The notes under the pieces are model-generated. The model ran no database searches. It was not told the DNA's origin and was given only the letters and a program-made list of their open reading frames with translations. A program made the translations under genes and the position numbers. Shown here piece after piece: positions 7,802 through 16,338 of a DNA stretch of 64,000 nucleotides. How positions within the stretch are numbered: the first letter of the stretch is position 1; the number at the start of each line of letters is the position of its first letter. Origin of the DNA: UBA668 sp038234785 (GTDB lineage Bacteria; Actinomycetota; Acidimicrobiia; Acidimicrobiales; Ilumatobacteraceae); the NCBI GenBank assembly GCA_038234785.1, contig JBBQTC010000011.1, forward strand, positions 8,210-72,209, written 5' to 3'.

Positions 7802-8107
7802 TCAGCCACGGCGTAAGCCGTGGCCATAAAAACCGCCACGAGGACGAGCATGGGCGTGATAGTGCGAAGGAATGCTGCGCATGTTGTCATCAACCCAGAA
7901 CTCGTATCCGTAGTGGTCAACGACACTCGCGCTCAATCGAGCGAGTAACTCGGCCCGAACCTCCTCCGGGGGGTTCGGGTCGTGTCGTTTCCAGACCACC
8001 ATCGGCACGTAGCACTGCTCACACTCGGCCACCCAGCACAGGTCGTCCTCGTAGAACCATTCGGTCATCCGCTCGGCGGCACACAGTTCGCAGTCGACAG
8101 CGCTCAT
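7802..8107 (-). CDS. Small HIT-like zinc protein
   Basis: A protein of 101 residues. The C-terminal third holds IPSHYHAHAR, which matches the H-x-H-x-H histidine triad of the HIT superfamily. The N-terminus has CELC, and CEQC lies 27 residues later, a likely zinc site. DLCWVAECEQCYVPMVVW resembles the beta-strand region of small HIT proteins. HIT proteins hydrolyse or transfer nucleotides; the substrate here is unknown. It stands alone between hairpins. Confidence 0.6.
   Translation of the reverse strand: MSAVDCELCAAERMTEWFYEDDLCWVAECEQCYVPMVVWKRHDPNPPEEVRAELLARLSASVVDHYGYEFWVDDNMRSIPSHYHAHARPRGGFYGHGLRRG
7805..7824 (+). terminator. Hairpin after the tiny ORFs
   Basis: GCCACGGC-GTAA-GCCGTGGC forms a perfect 8-bp stem with a 4-base loop, followed by CATAAAAAC. 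It could terminate the short plus-strand transcript. The hairpin also lies in the last codons of the HIT-like gene on the other strand. Confidence 0.45.
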
Positions 8108-8122
8108 GGTGCCATTCTCACG

Positions 8123-8154
8123 CGCCGAGAGGGCCCCGAAGGGCCCTCTCGGCG
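8123..8154 (-). terminator. Strong hairpin after the FAS1 gene
   Basis: A perfect 14-bp stem (CGCCGAGAGGGCCC and its complement) with loop CGAA lies 22 bases beyond the FAS1 stop and 15 bases before the HIT-like start. It lacks a clear T tract, which is common for actinobacterial terminators. It probably separates the two minus-strand genes. Confidence 0.65.
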
Positions 8155-8176
8155 TCAGTGCGTGGACAAATGTGGA

Positions 8177-8764
8177 TCAGAGTGCAGTGAGGTCCACGTC
8201 CGGCGGCACGATCACTGCGTCGATGACGTGGATGACGCCGTTCGACGCCACGATGTCGGTGGCCACCACGGTGGCCGATCCGTTGAGCATGACCTTGCCG
8301 GCATCGATAGTGACCGCGATCGGCGAACCCTCGACGGACGGCACGTCGCCGGCGGTCACGTCAGCGGCCATCACGGCTCCGGACACCACGTGGTAGGTGA
8401 GGATCTTCGTCAACACGTCCTTGTTCTCCGGAAGGAGCAGCTTGTCCACCAGGCCGGCCGGAAGTGCGGCGAACGCGTCGTTGGTCGGCGCGAACACGGT
8501 GAAGGGACCGGGCCCCTGCAGCGTCTCCACCAGACCCGCCGCGGAGACGGCAGCCACCAGCGTGGAGAAGTCGGGGTTGCCGCTGGCGATGGCGACGATG
8601 TCACCCGTCATCGCCTCGGTGTCCGGCGTCATTGCGTCGGTCGTGGGGGCCATTGCCTCCGTGGTCGGTGCCGCAGTGTCCGCCGACGTGTTGCTGTCGC
8701 TTCCGCAGGCGGCGACCAGCAGCGATGCTGCCAGCACGGTGGTCGCGATGAATCGGGTGTTCAT
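8177..8764 (-). CDS. Fasciclin (FAS1) domain lipoprotein
   Basis: A protein of 195 residues, secreted and lipid-anchored: the signal peptide ends in the lipobox LVAAC, with the cysteine at residue 20. A linker of threonine, methionine and acidic residues (PTTEAMAPTTDAM) follows. From about residue 58 there is one FAS1 domain with FTVFAPTNDAFAALP, the LTYHVVSG box and the end motif NGVIHVIDAVIVPP. FAS1 domains serve in adhesion or cell-surface interactions. GAGGAG upstream of ATG 8764 supports the start. Confidence 0.92.
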   Translation of the reverse strand: MNTRFIATTVLAASLLVAACGSDSNTSADTAAPTTEAMAPTTDAMTPDTEAMTGDIVAIASGNPDFSTLVAAVSAAGLVETLQGPGPFTVFAPTNDAFAALPAGLVDKLLLPENKDVLTKILTYHVVSGAVMAADVTAGDVPSVEGSPIAVTIDAGKVMLNGSATVVATDIVASNGVIHVIDAVIVPPDVDLTAL

Positions 8765-8845
8765 TGGATCTCCTCGAGGGTGTGAACGACCCCGCATCGG
8801 GGCCGTATCAACCGTTCGGAGCAGACCCGGTCCTGGATGGGAGAT

Positions 8846-9622
8846 TTAGTGCTGAATGGCCGCGCGAACTTCGGCGACGTAGGCGGCGACCTCGTCGGGT
8901 CCGTTCTCGAGGAGGCGCCGCACGACCGAGGCACCCATCACCACACCGTCCGCGACCTGCACTGCTTCGCTCGCCTGCTGCGCATTCGACACGCCGACAC
9001 CCACGAGTACCGGCACTTCCGTGATCGCCTTCAGCCGACTGGCGAGTGCGAGCGCGGTGCTCGCCAGCACGTCGCGCTCACCCGTCACGCCGAGCAGTCC
9101 CACCGAGTAGAGAAAACCTCGGGCTCTCGCTGCGACGAGCGGAAGACGCGAGTCGGGGGCGGTGGGCGCGGCGAGCATCACCGTCTCGATGCCGGCCGCA
9201 TCCGCAGCCTCGCACCACGGGCCCGATTCCTCGAGCGGCAGGTCGGGCACGATGCAGGCGACGACTCCGGCGCCGGCGAGCTGCGCTGCGAAGCGCTCGT
9301 GCCCAGCGTGATGCACCGTGTTGTAGTACGTCATCACGGCCAGTGGGATCGACACATCGAGTGATCGCGCTTCCTGCAGAATCGAGACGGGCGTGGCTCC
9401 CTGTTCCAGCGCCATCTGTGACGCCTGCTGGATCACCGGACCGTCCATCACCGGATCGCTGAAGGGGATCCCGATCTCGATCGCGTCGGCACCCGCAGCG
9501 GCCGCGGCACGAACAGCGTCCTGCCATCCGGCCAGGCCACCCGTGATGTACGGCACGAGCAGCTTGCGACCCGCGGCGCGCTTGGCACGGAACTCGGTCT
9601 CCATCACTCCGAAGTCGCTCAT
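8846..9622 (-). CDS. trpA: Tryptophan synthase alpha subunit
   Basis: Cleaves indole-3-glycerol phosphate to indole and glyceraldehyde 3-phosphate in the TrpA-TrpB complex. It is a TIM barrel of 258 residues. The N-terminal catalytic glutamate lies in ADAIEIGIPFSDPVMDGPVIQ and the catalytic aspartate in VACIVPDLPLEES. The phosphate site includes GVGVSNAQQ near the end. The ATG overlaps the trpB stop by 4 bases. A small GC-rich stem at about 8794-8806 could end the operon. Confidence 0.95.
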   Translation of the reverse strand: MSDFGVMETEFRAKRAAGRKLLVPYITGGLAGWQDAVRAAAAAGADAIEIGIPFSDPVMDGPVIQQASQMALEQGATPVSILQEARSLDVSIPLAVMTYYNTVHHAGHERFAAQLAGAGVVACIVPDLPLEESGPWCEAADAAGIETVMLAAPTAPDSRLPLVAARARGFLYSVGLLGVTGERDVLASTALALASRLKAITEVPVLVGVGVSNAQQASEAVQVADGVVMGASVVRRLLENGPDEVAAYVAEVRAAIQH

Positions 9623-10779
9623 CTGGCGAGGACGTCCATCATCTGGGCGACGTCCTTGTCGCCGCGACCACTGAGGTTCATCAGCACCGTCTGCCCCTGC
9701 AACTCCGGTGCGGCACGGACGATCCAGGCCAGCGCGTGGGCACACTCGAGAGCGGGGATGATTCCCTCGGCGCGGGCGAGCAACTGAAACGCTTCGATCA
9801 CCTCGGCGTCGGTGACGTTCGGGTATTCGGCACGACCGATGGACGAGAGGTAGGAGTGTTCGGGACCGACGCCCGGATAGTCGAGGCCCGCCGAGATGCT
9901 GTGCGCCTCCTGCACCTGGCCGTACTCGTCCTGCATCAGGTAACTGCGCATTCCATGGACGACTCCGGGCTGGGCGCGGCTGACCGCAGCTCCTCCGGCC
10001 GGCTCGACACCCACCAGCCGGGTTCGGTCGTCGACGAAGCCGCTGAACAGGCCGATCGCGTTCGAGCCGCCGCCGACACATGCCACCGCGACGTCGGGCA
10101 CGTCGCCGAACATCTCGATGCTCTGGGCTCGCGCCTCTTGCCCGATCACGCGATGGAACTCTCGGACCATGAACGGGTACGGATGCGGGCCCATCACCGA
10201 GCCGAGGCAGTAGTGCGTGGTCTCGACCGTCGCGACCCAATCGCGCATCGCTTCGTTGACGGCATCCTTCAACGTCCGGCTGCCGCTGTGCACGGCCTCC
10301 ACCTCGCTGCCGAGCAGCTTCATGCGGAAGACGTTGAGCTCCTGACGCTCCACGTCGACCGCCCCCATGTAGACCTTGCACTCCATTCCGAGGAGCGCAG
10401 CGGCGGTCGCCGACGCGACGCCGTGCTGCCCCGCACCGGTCTCCGCGACGAGCCGCTTCTTGCCCATCCGCTTGGCGAGCAACGCCTGACCGAGCACGTT
10501 GTTGATCTTGTGCGAGCCCGTGTGATTGAGGTCCTCGCGCTTGAGCACCAGCCGCATTCCCAGTTGGTCGCCGAGGTTCTTGCACTCGGTGAGGATGCTG
10601 GGCCGGCCGGCGTAGGTGCGCAGCGCGTGATCCAGTTCCGCCCGGAACACCGGATCCGCCCAGGCCTCGTTGAATGCCGCCTCCAGTTCCTGGCATGCAG
10701 GCACCAGGGTCTCGGGGACGAAACGACCACCGAACTCGCCGAAGCGACCGGTGGCCGATGGCTCGGCCATCAGCGACAT
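9619..10779 (-). CDS. trpB: Tryptophan synthase beta subunit
   Basis: PLP enzyme joining indole and serine to give tryptophan; 386 residues. The PLP lysine is K91 in NHTGSHKINN. The phosphate-binding loop is GGGSNAIG, and the glutamate next to the indole site lies in VAETGAGQHGVA. The start could be codon 1 or the ATG three codons later. It is translationally coupled to trpA and lies 36 bases after trpF. Confidence 0.96.
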   Translation of the reverse strand: MSLMAEPSATGRFGEFGGRFVPETLVPACQELEAAFNEAWADPVFRAELDHALRTYAGRPSILTECKNLGDQLGMRLVLKREDLNHTGSHKINNVLGQALLAKRMGKKRLVAETGAGQHGVASATAAALLGMECKVYMGAVDVERQELNVFRMKLLGSEVEAVHSGSRTLKDAVNEAMRDWVATVETTHYCLGSVMGPHPYPFMVREFHRVIGQEARAQSIEMFGDVPDVAVACVGGGSNAIGLFSGFVDDRTRLVGVEPAGGAAVSRAQPGVVHGMRSYLMQDEYGQVQEAHSISAGLDYPGVGPEHSYLSSIGRAEYPNVTDAEVIEAFQLLARAEGIIPALECAHALAWIVRAAPELQGQTVLMNLSGRGDKDVAQMMDVLAR

Positions 10780-10815
10780 TGCATCACACTCCTGATCTCA
10801 TCGACACGCCTGGTG

Positions 10816-11475
10816 TCATTCTTCGTCGTCGGCCCAGTCGTAGGGCATCACGTCAGGGCCCAGATGCCGCACCGGAGCGGCGGCGCGGGCCCGTTCGATG
10901 AAGGCCTTCACCTTCAGCGCGTCCTTGCGTCCCGGCGTGCGCTCGACCCCGGACGACACGTCGACCCCCCAGGGCCGCGCAGCGTGCACGGCCTCGGCGA
11001 CGTTGTCGGGGGTGAGCCCGCCGGCAAGGATGATGCGCGGCCCTTCGGCCACGTCAGCGACCAACGACCAGTCGAACACCTTCCCCGAGCCGGGGTTCGG
11101 AGCGTCGACCATGATCATGTCGGTACCGAACTCGTCGGCATGACGAGCGTCGGGGGATCCGGCGACGACCGCTTTGATCACCCAGCGAATCTGTTCGGAG
11201 ACCTCGGCCACCATCCCGGGAGTCTCGTGACCGTGCAGTTGCGCTGCCTTGAGCCCTGCGCGGTGCACAGTGTCGATCACCCTCGACGGGGCTTCGTCGC
11301 GGAACACGCCGACCGTGAGGATCTCCGGCGGCAACCGGCGCGTGATGTCGTACACCTGCTGGGCGGCGACCTGACGAGGCGACGGGGCGAACACGAATCC
11401 GACCGCGTCGGCACCCATCGCGACTGCGAACAGGGCGTCGTCCTCATTGGTGATCCCGCAGATCTTCACGAACAT
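10816..11475 (-). CDS. trpF: Phosphoribosylanthranilate isomerase
   Basis: Converts phosphoribosylanthranilate to the carboxyphenylamino deoxyribulose phosphate. The protein has 219 residues when started at ATG 11475 (MFVKICGITN), which is the normal TrpF beginning; an in-frame start 21 codons upstream would add an odd basic tail. The general base is the cysteine in VKICGIT. The acid aspartate is likely in MIMVDAPNPG, and the phosphate loop includes ILAGGLTPDNV and GVDVSSGVE. Confidence 0.93.
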   Translation of the reverse strand: MFVKICGITNEDDALFAVAMGADAVGFVFAPSPRQVAAQQVYDITRRLPPEILTVGVFRDEAPSRVIDTVHRAGLKAAQLHGHETPGMVAEVSEQIRWVIKAVVAGSPDARHADEFGTDMIMVDAPNPGSGKVFDWSLVADVAEGPRIILAGGLTPDNVAEAVHAARPWGVDVSSGVERTPGRKDALKVKAFIERARAAAPVRHLGPDVMPYDWADDEE

Positions 11476-11570
11476 GCAGGACCAAACGTACCCGCGCCCA
11501 CCCCTCGCGAGCCGCATCGTTTCCCCACCTTTGTGCACTCACTTCTTCGGCAACCCTCCCCTCCCCCCGC

Positions 11571-11619
11571 TTCATGTCATCCCTTGAGGCAGAATTTCTG
11601 CCTCAAGGGATGACATGAA
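11571..11619. repeat. 49-bp perfect palindrome between trpC and trpF
   Basis: Left arm 11571-11594 and right arm 11596-11619 are exact reverse complements of 24 bases around a single T. In RNA this gives a 22-bp stem with a 5-base loop. It sits in the 227-bp gap inside the trp cluster, the only long gap there. The flanks hold nothing else recognisable apart from C-rich and G-rich stretches. It could be a terminator or attenuator of trpC, a recombination relic, or a small palindromic mobile element. Confidence 0.85.
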
Positions 11620-11702
11620 CTGCGAGATCCGAGCGAGAGGTGTGAGCGCGGGCAGGTCAGCGGAAGGGGGAAGGGAGCCGACGGCCGAGGCGGGGGCCTG
11701 GG

Positions 11703-12479
11703 TCAGGCACCGATGAGGGCAGCGATGGCCGCTGCCGGGTCACCTGAGGTGACCAGGGTCTCGCCGACCAACACCGCGTCGTAACCGGCGGCCCGCAAGG
11801 CGGCCGCGTCGGCAGCACCACGAACACCGCTCTCGGCCACCTTCACCACGTGCGAGGGCATCACCCCTGCCATGCGGACGGCTCGATCGTGATCGACCTC
11901 GAACGTGACCAGGTCACGCTGGTTCACCCCGATGAGCGTGGCGCCGGCGGCGAGTGCCATCTCCAGCTCGGGCTCGTCGTGGATCTCGACGAGCACATCG
12001 AGTCCGATCCGCTCGGCCAGATGGTGGAACCCGATCAGCTCGTCCGACGACAGGGCCGCAGCGATCAACAACACGCAGTCGGCGCCCATCAGGCGAGCAT
12101 CAACGACATCGAGCTCGCTGACCGTGAAGTCCTTGCGCAGCACCGGCAGCGTGCACGCCGCGCGAGCGGCTTGCAGATCGCCGACCGATCCGCCGAAGAA
12201 CTCCTCGTCGGTGAGGACCGACAGGCATGCCGCGCCACCGCGCTCGTAGTCGGCGGCGAGCGCGGCGGGATCGAGTCCCTCGTTGAGGACGCCCTTGGAG
12301 GGCGATCGTCGCTTCACCTCACTGATCACACCCAGACGACCCCGCCCCTCGAGCGCGCGACGAAAGCCCCTGGCAGGTGCCATTGCACGCGCCTGGGCGA
12401 TGAGGTCGTCGAGCGAGCGCGAGTCGAGGGCGGCCTGCTCGCGGTGACGCTCGAGGATGCGGTCGAGGTAGGTGGCCAC
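11703..12479 (-). CDS. trpC: Indole-3-glycerol phosphate synthase
   Basis: Closes the indole ring in tryptophan synthesis. It is a TIM barrel of 258 residues. Catalytic lysines lie in VISEVKRRSPSKG and in LPVLRKDFTV; glutamates lie in LVEIHDEPEL and KVAESGVRG; GVNQRDL is present. GTG 12479 is chosen because the protein then begins VATYLDRILERHRE, as in the family; the open frame extends upstream through the previous gene. It starts 8 bases after the ABM gene stop. Confidence 0.94.
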   Translation of the reverse strand: MATYLDRILERHREQAALDSRSLDDLIAQARAMAPARGFRRALEGRGRLGVISEVKRRSPSKGVLNEGLDPAALAADYERGGAACLSVLTDEEFFGGSVGDLQAARAACTLPVLRKDFTVSELDVVDARLMGADCVLLIAAALSSDELIGFHHLAERIGLDVLVEIHDEPELEMALAAGATLIGVNQRDLVTFEVDHDRAVRMAGVMPSHVVKVAESGVRGAADAAALRAAGYDAVLVGETLVTSGDPAAAIAALIGA

Positions 12480-12487
12480 GCGACCGG

Positions 12488-12793
12488 TCAGAGACCCTTG
12501 CCCGAGACCGGAGCGAGGAACTGCATCTCGGGACGACCGGCGAGGAACGGCGCCAGCGTGGGGCCGAACGCCTTGAACCACTCCGCAGAGGAGTGCGCCA
12601 CGAGTGCGTCCTGATCGGTGTACATCTCGTAGAAGTACACGACCTCTTCGTCCTTGGGATCGGTGTGCAACAGGTACAGCAGGGTGCCGTCCTCGCTCTG
12701 CACGTTGTCGATGGCAACCTGGATGGCGGCCACCGCGTCGTCGCGCTTACCGGGCTGGATGGGCAGCTTGACCCACACTGCGACCTTGCTCAT
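12488..12793 (-). CDS. ABM-domain (YgiN-like) monooxygenase family protein
   Basis: A ferredoxin-like fold protein of 101 residues. It begins VAVWVKLPIQPGKRDDA and continues TLLYLLHTDPKDEEVVYFYEMYTDQDALVAHSS-like sequence, the pattern of antibiotic-biosynthesis monooxygenase domains. Members oxidise quinols or aromatic compounds, or degrade heme, without a cofactor; the substrate here is not evident. It heads the trp cluster, 8 bases before trpC, which is an unusual partner. Confidence 0.85.
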   Translation of the reverse strand: MSKVAVWVKLPIQPGKRDDAVAAIQVAIDNVQSEDGTLLYLLHTDPKDEEVVYFYEMYTDQDALVAHSSAEWFKAFGPTLAPFLAGRPEMQFLAPVSGKGL

Positions 12794-12861
12794 GTCGTTG
12801 CTCCTCGAGAACGGGGCGGCACCCCAGCGGTGCCCGACGGGGACCGTACCAGCGTGGCAGC

Positions 12862-13548
12862 ATGTGCGCCGTGGCCGACGATCGCAACCTCGTGGTGGTC
12901 GAGGACGACCCGAACATCGCCGACCTGCTCGACGTGTACCTGCGCGAGGCCGGCTATCGGATCCTCCAGGCGTCGCACGGCGAGCGGGGCCTGGAATTGA
13001 TCGAGCAACACCGTCCGGTGATGGTGGTGCTCGACATCGGACTGCCGGACATCGACGGCTTCGAGGTCTGCCGACGGATTCGCACGAAGAGCAACGTTCC
13101 CGTGCTGTTCCTCACTGCGCGCGATGGTGAGATCGACCGCATCCTCGGGCTGGAACTGGGTGCCGACGATTACGTGACCAAGCCGTTCTCGCCGCGCGAG
13201 ATCGTCGCCCGGGTGAAGGCCATCCTGCGCCGCGGGCAGCCCGATGTCCGCGACGACGACTCGGTCGTGCACATCGGCGACGACTACGAGATCGACGAGG
13301 CCCGACGCGAGGTCCGACATCGAAACGAGGCGGTCGCCCTCGCGACGCGCGAGTTCGACCTGATCGCATTCCTCGCCCGGAACCAAGGACGAGCGCTCAC
13401 CCGACAACAACTGCTCGACGGGGTGTGGGGGGCCGACTGGTACGGCGACGACCGCACCGTCGACGTCCACGTCCGTCAACTGCGCAAGAAGCTCGGCGAC
13501 GACCTCCCGCTCGCCACCGTGTGGGGCATCGGATACCGGTTGGGGTGA
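12862..13548 (+). CDS. OmpR/PhoB-type response regulator
   Basis: A DNA-binding regulator of 228 residues. The receiver domain spans about 1-120, with the acidic pocket EDD at 14-16, phospho-acceptor D58, T85 and K107. The winged-helix output domain follows, with LTRQQLLDGVWG and DVHVRQLRKKLGDD. It ends VWGIGYRLG. The start is ATG 12862 or the GTG nine bases on. The histidine kinase follows 50 bases later and is its obvious partner. Confidence 0.93.
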   Translation: MCAVADDRNLVVVEDDPNIADLLDVYLREAGYRILQASHGERGLELIEQHRPVMVVLDIGLPDIDGFEVCRRIRTKSNVPVLFLTARDGEIDRILGLELGADDYVTKPFSPREIVARVKAILRRGQPDVRDDDSVVHIGDDYEIDEARREVRHRNEAVALATREFDLIAFLARNQGRALTRQQLLDGVWGADWYGDDRTVDVHVRQLRKKLGDDLPLATVWGIGYRLG

Positions 13549-13598
13549 TCGATGTCGCTCACAGTTTCCTCATGCCTGCCTGACACGATCAGCGCGAC

Positions 13599-14975
13599 AT
13601 GACTCGACGTCTCGCCCTGGTGATCGTGGGAGTGGTCGTCGCCACGCTGCTCCTCGCCGGCGCCGGCACCCTGGTGCTGGCGACGGTGCGCGCCCGCTCC
13701 ACCACCACGGCCGAGCTCCGCACTCAGGCCGAGGACATCGCCGCCAACCTCAACGACGTGCTCGACATCCAGGCTCCGTTGGACACGCCGGAGGGCAAGA
13801 AGGAACTCCGCCAACGCCTGAGGTTGCTGAGCACGATGCGGCAACTGATGCCGATCGACGATCTCACGGTGCTCACGCAGGACGCGAGCGGCCAACTGGA
13901 GGGCGGCACCCTTCCCGCGCCGCTCACCGACGGCGATCTCTCGCCCGCGCTGCTGGCCAACGGCGACACCGTGGCGGGGAACCGGGGACGGCTCGCCTAC
14001 GCGGCGGCGCCGGTCTCCGGACCCAACGATCGCACCTGGGTGGTGGTCGTGACCCGCCGCATCGACGCCGGACTCGGCGCGTCGATCAGGTTGTTCTTCT
14101 GGGCATGCGCCATCACCATCCTTCTCGGGCTGGGCGCCGCGTACTGGCTCGGTCGTCGGCTCAGCAAACCGATCCGTGACGCGTCGGCAGCGACGCAGCA
14201 GATCGCCGCCGGCCACCTTTCGACGCGAGTCCAGCAACCCCGAGCCGACCAGCACGATGAGGTGGCCGAACTGCAACGGAGCATCAACGGGATGGCTACA
14301 AGTCTGGAACGCAGCCGCATACTCGAGCAGCAGTTCCTGCTATCCGTCAGCCACGACCTACGAACGCCACTCACCTCCATCCGTGGCTATGCCGAAGCGA
14401 TCGCCGACGGCAACATCGATCCGACGCGCGCCGCGTCCGTGATCCATTCGGAATCACGACGGCTGGAACGGCTCGTCGCCCATCTCCTCGACCTCGCCAA
14501 GCTCCAGGCGCACGCGTTCACGTTCGACCTCCGTCGACTGGACCTGTCGGCCGCCGTGCACACGGCCGTCGATGCCGCGGCCGCCGCCAACACCGCGATC
14601 ACCTTCCACCCGGTGGCATCGGGCGAGTTGCCGGTCCAGGCGGACCCCGACCGCCTCGCTCAGGCGTTGGCCAACCTCGTCGAGAACGCCGGCAAGTTCG
14701 CCCGCACGAGCGTCCTGGTCTCGACGCGAGCAGAACACGGACGAGCCTTCGTGACGGTCGACGACGACGGTCCGGGCATCGCGACGCACGACTTGCCGCA
14801 CGTCTTCGAGCGGCTCTACACCTCGCGCCACGAGCCGCAGCGGCAGGAGAACTCGAGTGGACTCGGGCTGGCGATCGTCAAGGAACTGGTGGAGGCGATG
14901 CAGGGCGAGGTGATCGCTGGCACGGCACCGAACGGCGGCGCACGGATGTCGTTCTGGCTGCCCCTCGTCGATTGA
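13599..14975 (+). CDS. Membrane sensor histidine kinase
   Basis: A kinase of 458 residues. Transmembrane helices lie at about 5-29 and 163-186, with an extracytoplasmic sensor of about 130 residues between them that has no recognised domain. A HAMP domain (LGRRLSKPIRDAS) follows, then the H box with H252 in SVSHDLRTPL, and N, G1 and G2 boxes in NLVENAGKFA, DDDGPGI and SSGLGLAIV. It pairs with the regulator just upstream. The signal sensed cannot be told from the sequence. Confidence 0.93.
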   Translation: MTRRLALVIVGVVVATLLLAGAGTLVLATVRARSTTTAELRTQAEDIAANLNDVLDIQAPLDTPEGKKELRQRLRLLSTMRQLMPIDDLTVLTQDASGQLEGGTLPAPLTDGDLSPALLANGDTVAGNRGRLAYAAAPVSGPNDRTWVVVVTRRIDAGLGASIRLFFWACAITILLGLGAAYWLGRRLSKPIRDASAATQQIAAGHLSTRVQQPRADQHDEVAELQRSINGMATSLERSRILEQQFLLSVSHDLRTPLTSIRGYAEAIADGNIDPTRAASVIHSESRRLERLVAHLLDLAKLQAHAFTFDLRRLDLSAAVHTAVDAAAAANTAITFHPVASGELPVQADPDRLAQALANLVENAGKFARTSVLVSTRAEHGRAFVTVDDDGPGIATHDLPHVFERLYTSRHEPQRQENSSGLGLAIVKELVEAMQGEVIAGTAPNGGARMSFWLPLVD

Positions 14976-14993
14976 CGGGCGAGGCTCGACGCC

Positions 14994-15779
14994 TCAACCT
15001 GCGTCCGATCTCCCCCGCACCGCCCATGCCCGGGCGAGCAGCGAGAGCGAGCCGTCGTCCTCGAACGTCAGTGCCTCCTGGACCGCATCGCGCAACTCAT
15101 GACGCCGCTCAGGACGAGGTGACGCGAGATACGACGGAGCCGGGCCCTGGCCGCCGAGGAACGGATTCCAGAAGTCGTCGAAGTCGTCGAACACGGTCGG
15201 GACGTCGATGGCGGTGGTGATCACGTCCGACAGTCCTGCGTCGCTCCACACCCGCGCGAGCGCGTCGGGTCGACACACCGAGAACCGGTATCCCTCGTCG
15301 AGCGACAGTGCCTCGGAGTCGATCGAGATCGCTGCGTCCCAGAACACTCGCATGAGATCCATCCGCCCGGAGTAGTCCCACACGTACGCAGCGACGGTGC
15401 CGCCGACGGCCGCCGCGCTCATGAACGCCAGCGCCTCGGAGAGGTCGGGCACGAAGTTGAGGACCAGTCCCGAGACCACGATGTCGGCTGCACCGGGCTC
15501 GAGCACTCGTGCATCGCCCACGACGTACCGAACGCATTCATCGCTCGTCGCCGACGCCGCCCAACCGACGAACCCCTCCGACGGATCCACACCGAGTACC
15601 GAGCACGGACGGCTGCGGGCCGCCACGGCCCGGCTGAGCTCGCCGGTGCCGCACCCCACGTCGATCCACCGTTGAGCCGGTGGCGCGGCGAGCCAGTCGA
15701 GGAACTCGACGGCGACCAGGCGGCTCCATCGACCGACGTACGCCTCATACGCACCACCCAGGGCCCAGACGTCGGACAC
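14994..15779 (-). CDS. SAM-dependent class I methyltransferase
   Basis: A methyltransferase of 261 residues. SAM-binding motif I is WIDVGCGTGELSRAV, the acidic residue after strand 2 lies in VLGVDPSEGFV, and VVGDARVLEPGAADIVVSG covers motifs II and III. GTG 15779 is chosen because GGAGGAGAAGCC precedes it directly; the open frame continues upstream without such a site. The substrate is unknown. It is a single gene converging with the histidine kinase. Confidence 0.85.
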   Translation of the reverse strand: MSDVWALGGAYEAYVGRWSRLVAVEFLDWLAAPPAQRWIDVGCGTGELSRAVAARSRPCSVLGVDPSEGFVGWAASATSDECVRYVVGDARVLEPGAADIVVSGLVLNFVPDLSEALAFMSAAAVGGTVAAYVWDYSGRMDLMRVFWDAAISIDSEALSLDEGYRFSVCRPDALARVWSDAGLSDVITTAIDVPTVFDDFDDFWNPFLGGQGPAPSYLASPRPERRHELRDAVQEALTFEDDGSLSLLARAWAVRGRSDAG

Positions 15780-15944
15780 GGCTTCTCCTCCACAGCGATC
15801 CCACGCCCGCGACCGTGACGCCATGCCAGTCTCGCGCACGATCAACGATCCGGCGACCGATCGACCCCGTCCGATGGCGTCCCCCCGAAGTCATAGGGTG
15901 AGTCGCCCTCACATCCGAGGGCAACAAGGTCCTGCGAGGTCGCC

Positions 15945-16337
15945 ATGTCTGATTTCCCGCCGCTCGCCCACGTCGCCGTGACGGTGACCGACCTCGGTCG
16001 AAGCCGGCCGTGGTACAACCAGCTCTTCGGGGCCGACCCGGTGCTCGACGAAGACACCGGACCGTTCCACCACGTCGTCTGGTTGCTCGGCGGCACGCTG
16101 TTCGGCATCCACCAGCATTCGAGCGCGTCGAGTTCGGCGCCCTGCGACGAGCTCCGTCCCGGGCTCGATCACGTCGCCTTCGGATGCGCGAACCGTGCCG
16201 CACTCGAGGCGTGGGCCGAGCAGCTGAACGGCATGGGCATCGCCCACGGCGGCGTCGTCGACGCGCCGTACGGCTCCGGCCTGTCGTTCCGAGATCCGGA
16301 CAACATTCCTCTCGAGTTCTTCGCCCCTCCGGGCTGA
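15945..16337 (+). CDS. Glyoxalase/VOC-superfamily protein
   Basis: A protein of 130 residues with the two beta-alpha-beta-beta-beta modules of the VOC fold: LAHVAVTVTDLGRSRPWY at the start and LDHVAFGCANRAAL in the middle, ending FRDPDNIPLEFFAPPG. The metal ligands would be H in AHVAV, H in LDHVAF and the late E in LEFF. The function could be a dioxygenase, lyase or resistance protein. GCGAGG precedes the ATG. Confidence 0.85.
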   Translation: MSDFPPLAHVAVTVTDLGRSRPWYNQLFGADPVLDEDTGPFHHVVWLLGGTLFGIHQHSSASSSAPCDELRPGLDHVAFGCANRAALEAWAEQLNGMGIAHGGVVDAPYGSGLSFRDPDNIPLEFFAPPG

Positions 16338-16338
16338 G

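Noticed and set aside
8794..8806. Short CCCCG-CAT-CGGGG stem after trpA
   Set aside because: Only five base pairs with no T tract; too weak to list as a terminator on its own.
12794..12861. Search for a trp leader peptide and attenuator before the trp cluster
   Set aside because: The 68-base gap holds no small frame with tandem tryptophan codons and no alternative hairpins that I can see.
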